A DNA stretch of 64,000 bases from NCBI RefSeq assembly GCF_900111835.1, contig NZ_FOJP01000002.1, positions 173,503 through 237,502 on the forward strand, read 5' to 3'. A model generated the notes under the pieces. That model did no database searches. It worked only from the letters and a program-made list of their open reading frames with translations, and was not told the origin of the DNA. Each line of letters begins with the position of its first letter. Within the stretch, counting starts at the first letter, position 1. A program made the position numbers and the translations under genes. Positions 1 to 9,600 of this stretch are shown here, piece by piece. Source of the stretch: Metapseudomonas otitidis. Its GTDB lineage: Bacteria > Pseudomonadota > Gammaproteobacteria > Pseudomonadales > Pseudomonadaceae.

Positions 1-194
1 CAGAGCGCGGTGCGTTTCTTTTCTTCCGGTGAGTGGTCGTGGTCGTCGCCGGGTGGTGTATCGCTCAGCAGCACGAAGGGCTCGCCGCGCTGCAGGTTGG
101 CCGCAAACTTGTCGAAGTCCTCCTGGGGGTCGTGCCCGTGCTCTTGGGCGAAACTCATCCAGACCAAGGGGAAGTCAGTGCTATTCATCGACAT
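1..194 (-). CDS. Hypothetical protein, C-terminus beyond the window
   Basis: An open frame starts at ATG 194 (alternative ATG 188) and runs off the left edge, giving about 64 visible residues. It is soluble in character and ends, as far as visible, in an acidic and histidine-rich stretch (GDDHDHSPEE). Its start overlaps the stop of the upstream membrane-protein gene by 14 bp, so the two are probably translated together. I do not recognise the family. Its place downstream of a siderophore receptor suggests an accessory role in the same operon, but that is inference. Confidence 0.6.
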   Translation of the reverse strand, partial: MSMNSTDFPLVWMSFAQEHGHDPQEDFDKFAANLQRGEPFVLLSDTPPGDDHDHSPEEKKRTAL

Positions 195-627
195 GGTGGG
201 TTCCTTTGCTGTTGAGTTGACGCCAACTGGCGGTGATCGCGAATACGCCGGGCAGCGTGATGAAGAAAACCGCCGAGAAGGCGACGTGCCAGCCGTCGCG
301 CAATCCATCGCTGATTCCCCCGAGGGTATTGAGTACGACGAGCAGGCTGCCGACGACCAGGACAGCCCACTTGGCTTTGCGGGTTTCGATCTGGGCGAGG
401 AGGACCGTGACGATCCAGGAGCCGTAGAAAACGGGAAACACCCACAGCACGCCGGGCTCGAAGGTGATCGTCGGGGCCGAGCCATGTGCCCTCACGAAGT
501 CGTTTACGTAGAAGAACAACTGGAAGGTCACGAACAGCACTGCGCCAACGGCGGTCGTCAACCAGAACAGGGTGACCTTGTTCTGGTTGTGTAACTCCAG
601 TGCTTGAAACGGGTTTTGGGTGTGCAT
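181..627 (-). CDS. Small integral membrane protein (about four TM helices)
   Basis: The 148-residue protein has four hydrophobic segments: LFWLTTAVGAVLFVTFQLFF, then one at VLWVFPVFYGSW, one at WAVLVVGSLLVV, and one at VAFSAVFFITLPGVFAI. It is therefore an inner-membrane protein. I chose ATG 627; a TTG at 648 in the same frame would add seven residues. It lies about 65 bp after the TonB-dependent receptor on the same strand and overlaps the next gene by 14 bp, so it is likely part of the receptor operon. Small membrane proteins often follow siderophore receptors in Pseudomonas, but no specific function can be read from the sequence. Confidence 0.75.
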   Translation of the reverse strand: MHTQNPFQALELHNQNKVTLFWLTTAVGAVLFVTFQLFFYVNDFVRAHGSAPTITFEPGVLWVFPVFYGSWIVTVLLAQIETRKAKWAVLVVGSLLVVLNTLGGISDGLRDGWHVAFSAVFFITLPGVFAITASWRQLNSKGTHHVDE

Positions 628-692
628 GAGCGCGTTCTCGATGTGCAAGGCCAGGTGCGAGTCACTGCAGGCGACTCGCGTCTCGTGGGCGA

Positions 693-3005
693 TCAGTACC
701 GGTAGTCCAGCGTGGCCATCAGGTTGCGCGGGGCGCCATAGGTCACGGTGTCGAAGTCACCCTTCTGCAGGGCGTACTTCTTGTCGAACAGGTTGTTGAC
801 GTTGAGGCCCAGGTCGATGTCCTTGCTGAGGGCGTAACGTCCCATCACCGAGGTCAGGGCATAGGCACCCTGCTCGCCGCCCAGTGTGCTGGTACCGACT
901 CCCGGCGCCTGGTAGAAGCGGCTCTGCCATTTCACGCCCGTTCCCAGGGTCAGCTTGTTCCACGCGCCGGGCAGCCGGTAGGTGGTAAAAAGCTGGGCTG
1001 TGGTGCGCGGCAGCTGAGCGTTCAGACGCACACCGTCGCCATCCTCGGCGGTGAAGTGGGCGATACCGGCGTAGATGTTCCACCCATTGGCCAACTCGCC
1101 CTGCAGGTCGAACTCGATACCGCGAGACCGGGTGCCGTCGGTGCCGGTATAGGCATTGGCTCCACCCGGGGTGAAGGCTCCGGGGATCAGCTGCGCCGCG
1201 TTGTCCAGCTCGGTCTCGAACACCGCGATGGCGGCATTCAGACGTCCCTCCAGATAAGCCGCCTTGAGGCCGACTTCCTTGGTTTTGCCCTTGGACGGGG
1301 TGAGCACGTTGCCGGTCGTGTCGCGGAAGTCGGTTTGCGGGTTGAAGATGCCGGTATAGCTGACGTAGGCCGAGTAAGTGTCGTCGATGTCGTAGACCAG
1401 GCCGGCGTACGGGGTGAATTCGTTGTTCTTCTTGTAGTGCAGCGTCGTGCCGTTGGCATCGTCGTCGATCTGGTAATAATTCAGGCGTCCGCCAACGATG
1501 AGTTTCAGCGGTTCGGCCAGAGAGAGGCGGGCCGCGCTGTAGACGCCGCTCTGCTTGACCTGGGTGCGGGTCGGGATACGCGGTATCGAATCGAAGTCGG
1601 GCCGGGCAAGGCCTGGGCTCAGGGAATAGACGTTGACCGGCGTAAAGCCTGCGAAGAAAGGCGCCACATCGTCCTGGCCGGCCTTGCGGCGTGAATTCGT
1701 CGCGCCTACCACCAGGTCGTGCTGGCGGCCCAGCAGTTCGAAGGGACCGCTGGCCATCACGTCGAACGTGTTCTGGCGGCTGCGCCCCTCGGACGCCAAC
1801 GCCACCGGAAAGGCTCCGCTGGGGAAGGTACCCAGCCCCGTTGCACGATCAGGGCGACCGCTCAAAGAGACCAGTTGGGCTTCGCTTTCGGTGCGGTACT
1901 GGTTGGCCACGGCCTTGAGCTTCCAGCCGTTGTCGAAGCGGTGCTCGACTTCGGCAAACGCCGTCTTGAGGGTATTGTCGAAATGACTCCAGTTCTGTCC
2001 GTAGCTCTTGGAACGGGAGTACTCGATCTGCGTACCGTCGCTGAACCATAGCGGCAAGCCGCCCCAGGTGGCGCCCTTCGGTGTGATGTCCTGGTAGTCG
2101 TAGCCCAGGCTCACCGTGGTATCGGAGGTCAGGTCGGCTTCGATGATGCCGTAGAACGCCTTGCGCTCGGGCTTGTAACCGTCCAGGTATGAGTTCCCGT
2201 CCTGATAGGTGCCCACCAGGCGTGCGCGGATGCGGCCGTCCTCAGTAAGCGGTGTCGATACGTCCGCCATGCCTCGGTGAGTATCCCAGCTCCCCGCGCC
2301 GAGAGAGGCGGACGCGGCGAACTCAGGTGTCGGCCGTTTACGCACCAGATTGATGGCGGCCGAAGGATTGCCGGTTCCGGTCAGCAAGGCCGAGCCGCCG
2401 CGCACCACCTCGACACGGTCGTAAAACGCAGTGTCCAGGGCGTTGATGCCGCTCCCGTTGACGGCGTTGCCGACCACGGTAGGGATGCCGTCGTACTGCA
2501 GGTTGTTGATCAGCAGGCCACGCGAATAAAAACTGGTGCGCTCGGTATCGGCCTGGCGCGCGGTGACGCCCGTGGTGTTCTCCAGCACGCTCTGCACCGT
2601 ATTGAGCTGCTGGTCGTCCATGCGCTGGCGCGTAATCACGGTCACCGCCTGGGGCGTTTCCTTCAACGACAGCGGCAGGCGTATCGCCGCTGCCGTCTCT
2701 CCCGTGGTGTAGGAGCCGGTACCCTCGGTGGTCGCCATGCTCATGCGGTCCGTCACGCTGATCGCCGGTAAGACCACTTCCTCGTGGGCGGTACCCGCTT
2801 CCCTGTCCTTTGGCTGAGTTGCCTCGGCGGCGGCTGCGCCCTGAGCACCGATGAGGATCGCCGCCGCAGCTGTCGGGCCCAACAGGCTGAGTGGCGCGCC
2901 CCACAAGCCATATCTATATGGGGCCACGCGGCGAGAGCTGGCGGCTAGCCGTACGTGCATGGCGAGAGCCCAGCGGGACTTCTCTACAGTCGTGAAAGTG
3001 CGCAT
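693..3005 (-). CDS. TonB-dependent ferric-siderophore receptor (no signalling domain)
   Basis: About 770 residues. It would import a ferric siderophore across the outer membrane using TonB energy. After a long N-terminal leader with a hydrophobic signal segment (LLGPTAAAAILIGAQGAAAA) comes a plug domain with the usual landmarks: SLKETPQAVTVITRQRM, FYSRGLLINNLQYDGIP, and DRVEVVRGGSALLTGTGNPS with NLVRKRP. A roughly 500-residue beta-barrel follows and ends in an aromatic residue (LDYRY). There is no secretin/TonB N-terminal domain, so it should not signal through a sigma/anti-sigma pair; the upstream AraC gene is the likely regulator. The most upstream ATG is at 3005. ATG 2961 would give a more typical signal peptide, and neither has a strong ribosome site. 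The substrate is unknown; the resemblance is to the FhuE/FpvA/FoxA class. Confidence 0.93.
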   Translation of the reverse strand: MRTFTTVEKSRWALAMHVRLAASSRRVAPYRYGLWGAPLSLLGPTAAAAILIGAQGAAAAEATQPKDREAGTAHEEVVLPAISVTDRMSMATTEGTGSYTTGETAAAIRLPLSLKETPQAVTVITRQRMDDQQLNTVQSVLENTTGVTARQADTERTSFYSRGLLINNLQYDGIPTVVGNAVNGSGINALDTAFYDRVEVVRGGSALLTGTGNPSAAINLVRKRPTPEFAASASLGAGSWDTHRGMADVSTPLTEDGRIRARLVGTYQDGNSYLDGYKPERKAFYGIIEADLTSDTTVSLGYDYQDITPKGATWGGLPLWFSDGTQIEYSRSKSYGQNWSHFDNTLKTAFAEVEHRFDNGWKLKAVANQYRTESEAQLVSLSGRPDRATGLGTFPSGAFPVALASEGRSRQNTFDVMASGPFELLGRQHDLVVGATNSRRKAGQDDVAPFFAGFTPVNVYSLSPGLARPDFDSIPRIPTRTQVKQSGVYSAARLSLAEPLKLIVGGRLNYYQIDDDANGTTLHYKKNNEFTPYAGLVYDIDDTYSAYVSYTGIFNPQTDFRDTTGNVLTPSKGKTKEVGLKAAYLEGRLNAAIAVFETELDNAAQLIPGAFTPGGANAYTGTDGTRSRGIEFDLQGELANGWNIYAGIAHFTAEDGDGVRLNAQLPRTTAQLFTTYRLPGAWNKLTLGTGVKWQSRFYQAPGVGTSTLGGEQGAYALTSVMGRYALSKDIDLGLNVNNLFDKKYALQKGDFDTVTYGAPRNLMATLDYRY

Positions 3006-3008
3006 TAA

Positions 3009-3027
3009 CAATACTCATTTGTATTTA
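3009..3027. promoter_or_regulatory. Weak candidate Fur or AraC operator upstream of the receptor
   Basis: An AT-rich imperfect palindrome, AATAC-6 nt-GTATT, sits directly upstream of the first ATG of the receptor gene in otherwise GC-rich DNA. Position and base composition fit an iron-dependent operator, but agreement with the 19-bp Fur consensus is poor. The 217-bp gap between the AraC gene and the receptor is the natural place for both the promoter and the AraC binding site. If this is a Fur site overlapping the leader, the ATG at 2961 becomes the more likely start. Confidence 0.3.
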
Positions 3028-3228
3028 GAGGGCGCATTTAACGACAGAGGGGAGAGGGGAGGATGGCGAAATCAGGCCAGACTATTATTCGCTCAGGCCA
3101 AATATTCCCGATTTCATCGCATTGACCGTTTTGAGAAAGAAACTCGCGCAATGCGCAGTTCCGCCAGTGATATGGGCGGCCTGAGCGGCACATGGTGTGC
3201 GGCGGCCATACAGGTCAGCAGGACCAGT

Positions 3229-4080
3229 TCAGAGGCAGATGGGGACGGGGTGCGTGACGCCGGGGAGCGGAGCAGCCCCTGCTCCGCTGGTGCGATCCGA
3301 CAGGTAGCGAGCTGGAGGCTTGCCCACCGTCTTGCGGAACATGGTGACGAATCCGCTGGCGTTTTCGTACCCCAGTTCCAATGCCACCGATTGCACGCTT
3401 TCTCCCTTGGTCATCCGTTGCAGCGCGAGGGTCACATGCAGCTGTCGACGCCAGCGGCTGAAGCTCATGCCAATCTCATGCAATAGGAGACGGCTCATGC
3501 TTCGCTCACTCATACCGATACGCCTGGCCCAGGCGGCTTTCGAGGTCTTGTCGGCAGGGGCGGCCAGGAGCATTTCTGCGAGGCGACGCAATCGGGGGTC
3601 GTACGGCATGGGCAGATGCAAATCTTCTACTGGAGCCGCCACCAGTTCGTCGAGCAATACGGCGAGCAGCCGCTCCTCCCGCCCGCCCGGCTCATACAGC
3701 TCGGGAACAGTTGTTGCCTTCAGCATCAACTCCCGTAGAAATGGCGACACCGATATCGTGCAACAGCTGCTTGGAAGATCTGGCGCAGCATCGGGCTCGA
3801 TGAACAGGCAGTGACACTCGACTTCCCCCGAGCCCCAAGCCGAGTGGGGCAGGTCTCCCGGGATCCACAAGGCGCACTGCGGCGGCACGATCCAGACACC
3901 GTCCTCGATTTCGCAGTTGAGGATGCCTCGTACCGAGTAGATCAGTTGCGCCTTGCGGTGCTGATGCGTGGCATTTTCCCAGTCCTTGCCGGCCAGCGTT
4001 GCACTCAGTGCCATGACGGGGCGCGAGACGCTGTCGACGTCCCTGGGGGCGCTTTGATCGGTGATGGCAATGCTCGACAT
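3229..4080 (-). CDS. AraC-family transcriptional regulator
   Basis: 283 residues. The N-terminal half looks like a cupin-type sensor (HQHRKAQLIYSVRGILNCEI, then PPQCALWIPGDLPHS). The C-terminal half is the double helix-turn-helix of the AraC family, with the second helix region at SVQSVALELGYENASGFVTM followed by FRKTVGKPPARYL. It sits upstream of the TonB-dependent receptor on the same strand, separated by 217 bp. It probably activates that receptor in response to the siderophore, as PchR-type regulators do, or acts on both. The ligand is not predictable. Confidence 0.9.
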   Translation of the reverse strand: MSSIAITDQSAPRDVDSVSRPVMALSATLAGKDWENATHQHRKAQLIYSVRGILNCEIEDGVWIVPPQCALWIPGDLPHSAWGSGEVECHCLFIEPDAAPDLPSSCCTISVSPFLRELMLKATTVPELYEPGGREERLLAVLLDELVAAPVEDLHLPMPYDPRLRRLAEMLLAAPADKTSKAAWARRIGMSERSMSRLLLHEIGMSFSRWRRQLHVTLALQRMTKGESVQSVALELGYENASGFVTMFRKTVGKPPARYLSDRTSGAGAAPLPGVTHPVPICL

Positions 4081-4159
4081 GATGAACCGGGTCTTGGATG
4101 GAGGATGAGGTGATGGCCTGGCCGGAAAATACTATGGGCAACTTGCTCAATTACTTCTA

Positions 4160-4683
4160 GCCATTCCTCTTGTTTTGCGCTGCGGCTCCGACCTGCACGA
4201 GTACGTCGCCGGCCCCGTGTTCATCCCCGTGGAAGTGCCGCACCCGCTCACCGGCATCAAGGGCCAGTGCATCCTCGGCCACGAGTTCTGCGGCGAGATC
4301 GTCAAGCTCGCCGAATCCGCGCGCTCACCCAGGACCTGGGCGCCGACGTCAGCTTCGAATGCATCGGCAACAAGCACACCGCCAAGCTCGCAATCGACGC
4401 CATCCGCAAGGCCGGCACCTGCGTGCTGGTGGGCATCTTCGAAGAGCCCAGCTCGTTCAACTTCTTCGAACTGGTGGCCACCGAAAAACAGGTCCTCGGC
4501 GCCCTGGCCTACAACGGCGAATTCGCCGACGTCATCGCCTTCATCGCCGACGGCCGCCTCGACATCACGCCCCTGGTCACCGGCCGCATCGAGCTGGAGC
4601 AGATCGTCGAAAAGGGCTTCGAAGAGCTGGTGCACAACAAGGAGCACAACGTGAAGATCATTGTTTCCCCGCGTGCGGCATAA
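4160..4683 (+). pseudogene. 2,3-butanediol dehydrogenase remnant (zinc alcohol dehydrogenase)
   Basis: Two pieces of one medium-chain zinc dehydrogenase lie in different frames. The first, about 4170-4318, reads CGSDLHEYVAGPVFIPVEVP and on through GHEFCGEIVKL, which is the N-terminal catalytic zinc region. The second, from about 4319 to 4683, reads LTQDLGADVSFECIGNKHTA through to a natural C-terminus (KIIVSPRAA). Family members are near 360 residues, so the N-terminal 35 or so and roughly 150 central residues (including most of the Rossmann fold) are missing, and the junction also shifts frame. There is no start codon context. The terminator just downstream is intact. The gene is dead, and it marks the left border of the low-GC islet. 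Confidence 0.85.
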
Positions 4684-4715
4684 GCCCCGACTGAGGCCGC
4701 GAACTGCGGCCTGAC

Positions 4716-4739
4716 CCCGGCGCCAGGCCGGGTTTTTTT
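4716..4739 (+). terminator. Rho-independent terminator
   Basis: A perfect 6-bp stem CCCGGC/GCCGGG with a 5-nt loop is followed directly by seven T residues. It lies 33 bp after the stop of the dehydrogenase remnant and would have ended its transcript. A second small hairpin (GGCCGC/GCGGCC) sits just before it. Confidence 0.85.
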
Positions 4740-4887
4740 GTGAGGGAGGGGGAGTAGGTGGACCTTTGATGGGTAGGTATCGGCCGGATGCAGTCATTGT
4801 GGTTCTATGAGCGTCGAGTCGATTTGACCTCCCTAAGCTGGTTTCAAAAGTGGCAATTGGCCACGCACTGATTAGTATTTCTCCTGA

Positions 4888-4899
4888 AGGACATGTCCT
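4888..4899. promoter_or_regulatory. 12-bp palindrome before the DUF6119-like gene
   Basis: AGGACATGTCCT is a perfect 12-bp palindrome placed 4 bp before the AAGGAG ribosome-binding site (4904-4909) of the next gene. The location fits a repressor operator or a short leader hairpin. No regulator gene is adjacent, so its function is inference. Confidence 0.35.
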
Positions 4900-4917
4900 G
4901 GTCAAGGAGAGACGCTA

Positions 4918-6588
4918 ATGCCAAATCCAGAGAAGACTAGAACTCTTTCAGTGCGGCTCTTACGAGACGCGCAGAGGCCAGATGCTGCGTTGAAGCTTGC
5001 CTATGTACCTGGCAGTGAAAAAGGAGCATTGCGGAAGTTCGCTTGGACGGGAATCGACGATGCGGTTCTCTTCGTTGGTCAGCTCTACACGAACCCACCA
5101 TCTTGGCTTCCCTTTGTCGAGGAGCACTTGGATGGCGAAGTGGGGCGAGTCATCTCTAGTGGCGCGGGTGCAATTCTAATACTCCCCATACGTAATCGTC
5201 TTATGGCGATCTGTTTCGGCCATATCCACTTGGCATTGAATGACGATGCATTCGAGCGCCACTTCGGTCTGAAAGTAACGCTGAACTCCGTACCTCGCGA
5301 TGGGATCCGGTCTCTGGACTTAGCTACTCCCGACGCAGTTACCTTTCAGAAACGAGTACAGGCCAGCCGTGACAGTGACGTCCAAGACTTCGGCGTGGAC
5401 ATGCTCCGAGATCTAGCACGCGTCGCTGGGGGCACACCTACCGATCAAAATTTTGCCAAGTTCTTGGCGGGGAGTGACAGCCTGTCTATTACCTGTCGGG
5501 TAGGCTCAGACGATCTTCAGGAGAAGTGCGAGGAGATCTTGGCCGCGTACAACGCCGAAACGTACAAGGCGGATTTTGCATGGGTCGACAACATGCAAAC
5601 TGTCAGAGACAGCGACACGATCCTGGCATTGGACGAGCGTCTGTTTGAAGCGTTGCAGATCCTCCGGCAAGGTGGTGAGAGCGATCTTCATATGGCTCCG
5701 CCTGAGGTGCTGGACTACGAAGAAGGCTGTCTATTGCACTACAACGGGTTTGGAGGTGGCGGCACTCAATTTCATAGTCTCTCCATTGAGGACTATGTCG
5801 AAGAGCTTAATCGCTGCGGTTTCAAAGGCGATATCAATCAGGTGCGCGAAAAACACTACATCCGGGCGAAGACCGGCTCCTCTGAGGTCTTCAATACTCA
5901 ATGGAAGGTCTATCAATGCTTCACGTTCGAAACCACTTTGGGCAAAGGAGGCGAGGAAATAAGCTACGTCCTCTTTTCTGGAAATTGGTACTGCATCGAA
6001 CGCAACTTCAAACAGAAGGTTGAGCGGCGATTCCAGCAGATCCGCAAGATCACAATCATCGGACCTACTCACTGCAAGAACGAAAGGGATCTGATTGCTC
6101 ATCTAGTGGAGACCAGGCCCGATTTGTTGTGCCTCGATCAAGTGAAGATCAATCCTCAAGGCGTGAGGTACGCGAACATAGAGCCTTGCGATTTTTTGTC
6201 AGATACCAAGCAGTTCATCCATCTGAAAGATGGCCATTCCTCTGGCCCCATCAGCCACCTTTGGTCGCAGGGAGTCGTCAGCGCTGAAGCGCTAATTGGG
6301 GATGAAGCATATAGAAAGAAACTTCGCCAAGAGGTCAGGCAGCGTCGAGCAGGGGCTCTAGCCCTGCTGCCAGCGATCAAAGGAAAAGTGTCTCGATCAG
6401 AGTACACCGTTGTGTATGGCGTAATGCGAAAGCCTTACAAGGATGGAAGCGTGGATCTCCCATTCTTTAGCAAAGTGAGTCTGCAGGCGGCGGCAGATCG
6501 TTTGGAGCAACTCGATATACCAATGGCACTGGAGATCATTGCTAAGCCGGCTGGTGAACTTGGTGCTGAAGAAGGTGATGGAGAGTAA
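4918..6588 (+). CDS. TIGR04141/DUF6119-like protein, probable defence gene
   Basis: 556 residues, soluble, with a good ribosome site (AAGGAG, 8 nt before ATG). The N-terminal LSVRLLRDA segment, the region around ICFGHIHLALNDDAFERHFG followed by LKVTLNSVP, and SRDSDVQDFGVDMLRDLARV match what I remember of the 'sporadically distributed protein' family TIGR04141 (DUF6119), whose members are about 550 residues. The biochemical activity of that family is not known to me. The gene has lower GC and different codon use than its surroundings. It stands alone on its strand and converges on the nuclease-STAND gene with 109 bp between the stops. The patchy family distribution, the islet composition and the neighbour point to phage or plasmid defence. 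Family assignment is fairly sure, function is inferred. Confidence 0.75.
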   Translation: MPNPEKTRTLSVRLLRDAQRPDAALKLAYVPGSEKGALRKFAWTGIDDAVLFVGQLYTNPPSWLPFVEEHLDGEVGRVISSGAGAILILPIRNRLMAICFGHIHLALNDDAFERHFGLKVTLNSVPRDGIRSLDLATPDAVTFQKRVQASRDSDVQDFGVDMLRDLARVAGGTPTDQNFAKFLAGSDSLSITCRVGSDDLQEKCEEILAAYNAETYKADFAWVDNMQTVRDSDTILALDERLFEALQILRQGGESDLHMAPPEVLDYEEGCLLHYNGFGGGGTQFHSLSIEDYVEELNRCGFKGDINQVREKHYIRAKTGSSEVFNTQWKVYQCFTFETTLGKGGEEISYVLFSGNWYCIERNFKQKVERRFQQIRKITIIGPTHCKNERDLIAHLVETRPDLLCLDQVKINPQGVRYANIEPCDFLSDTKQFIHLKDGHSSGPISHLWSQGVVSAEALIGDEAYRKKLRQEVRQRRAGALALLPAIKGKVSRSEYTVVYGVMRKPYKDGSVDLPFFSKVSLQAAADRLEQLDIPMALEIIAKPAGELGAEEGDGE

Positions 6589-6631
6589 AGGACGGTACAT
6601 GCTTAGGGCGGGGATTAGTCGGCCACGAGAG

Positions 6632-6681
6632 GCAGTTACCGGCCAATAGCTGCCGGTTAGGACGAGCAGTTACCGGCCAAT
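6632..6681. repeat. Two direct copies of GCAGTTACCGGCCAAT
   Basis: A 16-bp identical sequence occurs at 6632-6647 and 6666-6681, a 34-bp period, in the gap between the two convergent islet genes. A related copy in opposite orientation (TGGCCGATAACTGCC, 10801-10815) lies beyond the other end of the nuclease-STAND gene. These may be members of a Pseudomonas intergenic repeat family or scars of the islet's insertion. Confidence 0.6.
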
Positions 6682-6697
6682 GGAGCGTCGGGCTAGC

Positions 6698-9600
6698 CTA
6701 TTCGAAGCTCCCAGTACGCTCGCGCTCCTCTTCGTCCTCTCGAAGCTCCTCCGCTGCGATTCTTCGTTCGAGGCTCGCTCTAGCTGTCGCCAATACTGGT
6801 TTCAGCTGTTCTTCGTTACCGAGACTCAGAGCATCGAGAAGCGGAATCCGTTTCTTCAGGATTTCGGCCAAAGACCCGGACCAGCCTGAAGGCGTAAATC
6901 GCTTCAAATAGGCTTCGATTACAGCCTTCTTATCAGGAGCATTAGCTAGCACAGCCAGCGCGGCATCCGAAATAACCAACTCAGAATCGTCCACAGAGTC
7001 GATATTGGTATGCCCTTCACTTGCTCGCCTTCGCGTGTCGAATAGCTTACAGCTCCGCGCCGCGAACACGTAACGATCAGGCGGCGAGTCATTACACCAA
7101 TCGATCAATGCCTCCGGTGGGACTATGCTCAGGGCTGTCTCCCTCCGATCATTGTAAGGGTGCCCAATCACCGGCAACATCTGACGGTAGTAACCTTCAT
7201 CTCCGGGAACATAGATCGCGTCAAGAGTTAGTCGCGGCATGTGCCTCAGGAATGGAGAAATTGCGTCTTTGACGGCATCTCTATCGGAATAACCACCCTC
7301 CATCGTGCGCGCAAAGGTAACCAGACCGTTCAAGACCTCCAGCGCTGCTTCGGAAGAAGCTAATCGCTTCAGTGAAAACTCCAATACGCCCTCAATGTGG
7401 TAACCGCTATTGGCGCGATCCCCAAGAACCTGTCCCCAGTCGGCTGAGCGCAAAAGATTCAGGCAGGTTGTCGCCAGAGACTCCTTGTACGCATCATCGT
7501 GATCTGACGCACAGTGGACGACCATTGAAAGAACGTCGAGAAACACTCCCCCACCATCAGGCAGCAGTGCTATTGCAGCAAGCAACTCACCAATCTCTGC
7601 AACAGAGAATGCGTCGGTTTGTCTCCCCATCCCGAGATAGGAGTATTGCCAGGCAGGGGTAGCCCCAGCCTTAATTGATTGGAGGATACGAGCGTAAGCC
7701 GCTTGGTTCAGCGGTATGCAATGAAGGTCCATGATCCACTTGACCCAAATTGCATCAGTCACCGCGCTGTCGAGGAACTCCTCGGCACAAGCGGGAGATG
7801 CATGATGCCAGCCGTTGATCAATCCGCGTAGGAACAAGACACCTACTGTTCCGGGAGTGGCAGTGGCGATATGTACCTTAGCCGCATCCAAAATCCATCT
7901 CGGGTCCGCAATCTTCTTTCCAACACCAACCCCCAAAGGAAATGCGTTGGCCCCTGACTTGGTTGAGATCAATTGCGGGAGTAACTCCAAGATTAGGCCG
8001 TCAATGGTGGCAGCGGCCTCCCCAAGCTCTTCCAAGGCCTGGTTTGAGTTGCGGATTCGCTCACCAGTTGTTTTATCAAGCTGATCTGCATCATCGCCAT
8101 CAAGATCTAGGTCGAAATTGTTCGAGTCTAGAAGTCGAGCTCGAATCATGTCTGGTATAGCCTTCGGTTTGAGAAACTTCTCCAACTCGCGCAGCTCGTT
8201 CTGAACTGCCTCATCGCATTTGCTCGAGTCATAGCGAAGGATGCTTTTGACTCCAAACCAACCTTGAGGCCAGCTCACGACAGAAGCCAGTTCTTTTACG
8301 GCTGCACACACTTCTGGCCTCAGACTCGTGCCAAGCCAAAGCCCTCTTAAGCGGCGACCCAAAATAGATCTGCAACTTTCAGCAAGGTCGGACTTCTGCT
8401 TACCAATGTCGCGTGCCATGCGGAGGAACGGCATAAACCACGACTCAACATCTGATCGGGATTCCGGAGCCCATCCCTCGCTCCGCTTTCGAGCTCCGAA
8501 ATCGAAACTGCTCACAGAGGTAAAGTGCATTGCCTCAAGCGCGGCATCGAGCAGCAACAGCCCCAACTGCTCTCGCTTAGGATCGGCGGATTCAAGCAAT
8601 TTTCTGACGAACTCTGACCTGAGATTGGGAGGGGCATTCGTCCCGGATAGTACGCAGAAAAACAGAGACTTCAGAAGTTCCACAGATTCGTGCCGCCCCT
8701 TTTCCTGGGGGGCTGCCAAGGCGAATTTCACAAGAATATCGGCGGCCATCTCGAAGTCTTCTTCTTCGAACGCGATGGCTTTCAACGTGTGCGCATACTG
8801 AGCACGTTGTCTGTTTTCGTCCGAAAGAAAGCTAGGGATATTGGCAGCCCGCCCAATTGCCGCTAGGGCGACCTTTGGAGATACAGGCGCAATGTTGTGA
8901 AAAATCTCATGGCCAATGTCATTGAGAGCCGTTAGATCTCCCAAACGGCCGGATGGCGAGAGCCAGTCCCGTACAAGCTCGGCGGCTTTTGCGCTTTCAT
9001 GTAGGTAACCAAGTCGCCGCGAGAACGACCGGGCAACACGGTCGGTCGCGGTATCGACAAAGATACTCACGATCTGCGATTTGGGTATCGCTTCTAGTGC
9101 CTGGGCTGCAAGTCGATTAGCAATCGCGTGTGGCAAAACAGCACGCCATTTTCCCCGCGCCTGTACAAGACCTCTTCGCTGTAGATCAACCACTTTTCGC
9201 TGTAGGGTGATCAATGAAACGTCAGCAACAGCGGCAATTTTGTTGAGCTCTGAACTAGGGCCATCGTCCTCGCCGTCGAACGAGTACAAGATACTGGCCG
9301 CTTCCGCGCAGCTGAGGAGATCTTCATTCTCGGCGTTTTTCTGATGAAATAGGCGCTTGAACAAGTCAGAGTCTCGCAACCGCGCCAGCTCACCAGTCGT
9401 CGTAACCGTCGCTGCCAACGCAAACGCGACGCGAGCATTACCGTCTGAGAATGCGGTGATCGTATCGACATCACTGAGCGATAGGACTGGATAACGACGC
9501 TGAAGAAGCTTCTTGATTACGTCATCGGAGGAGCCTTCGAGACGGTAGCACTTCGTGGCGTCTGGTAAGTCGTCTCGAACGTCGTACTCAACAGTAACCA

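Noticed and set aside
10..594. Plus-strand open frame at the left end
   Set aside because: It lies opposite two well-supported minus-strand genes, one with clear membrane helices.
4147..4905. Minus-strand frame over the dehydrogenase remnant
   Set aside because: Reverse of the dehydrogenase pieces; the plus-strand fragments align in order with the known family.
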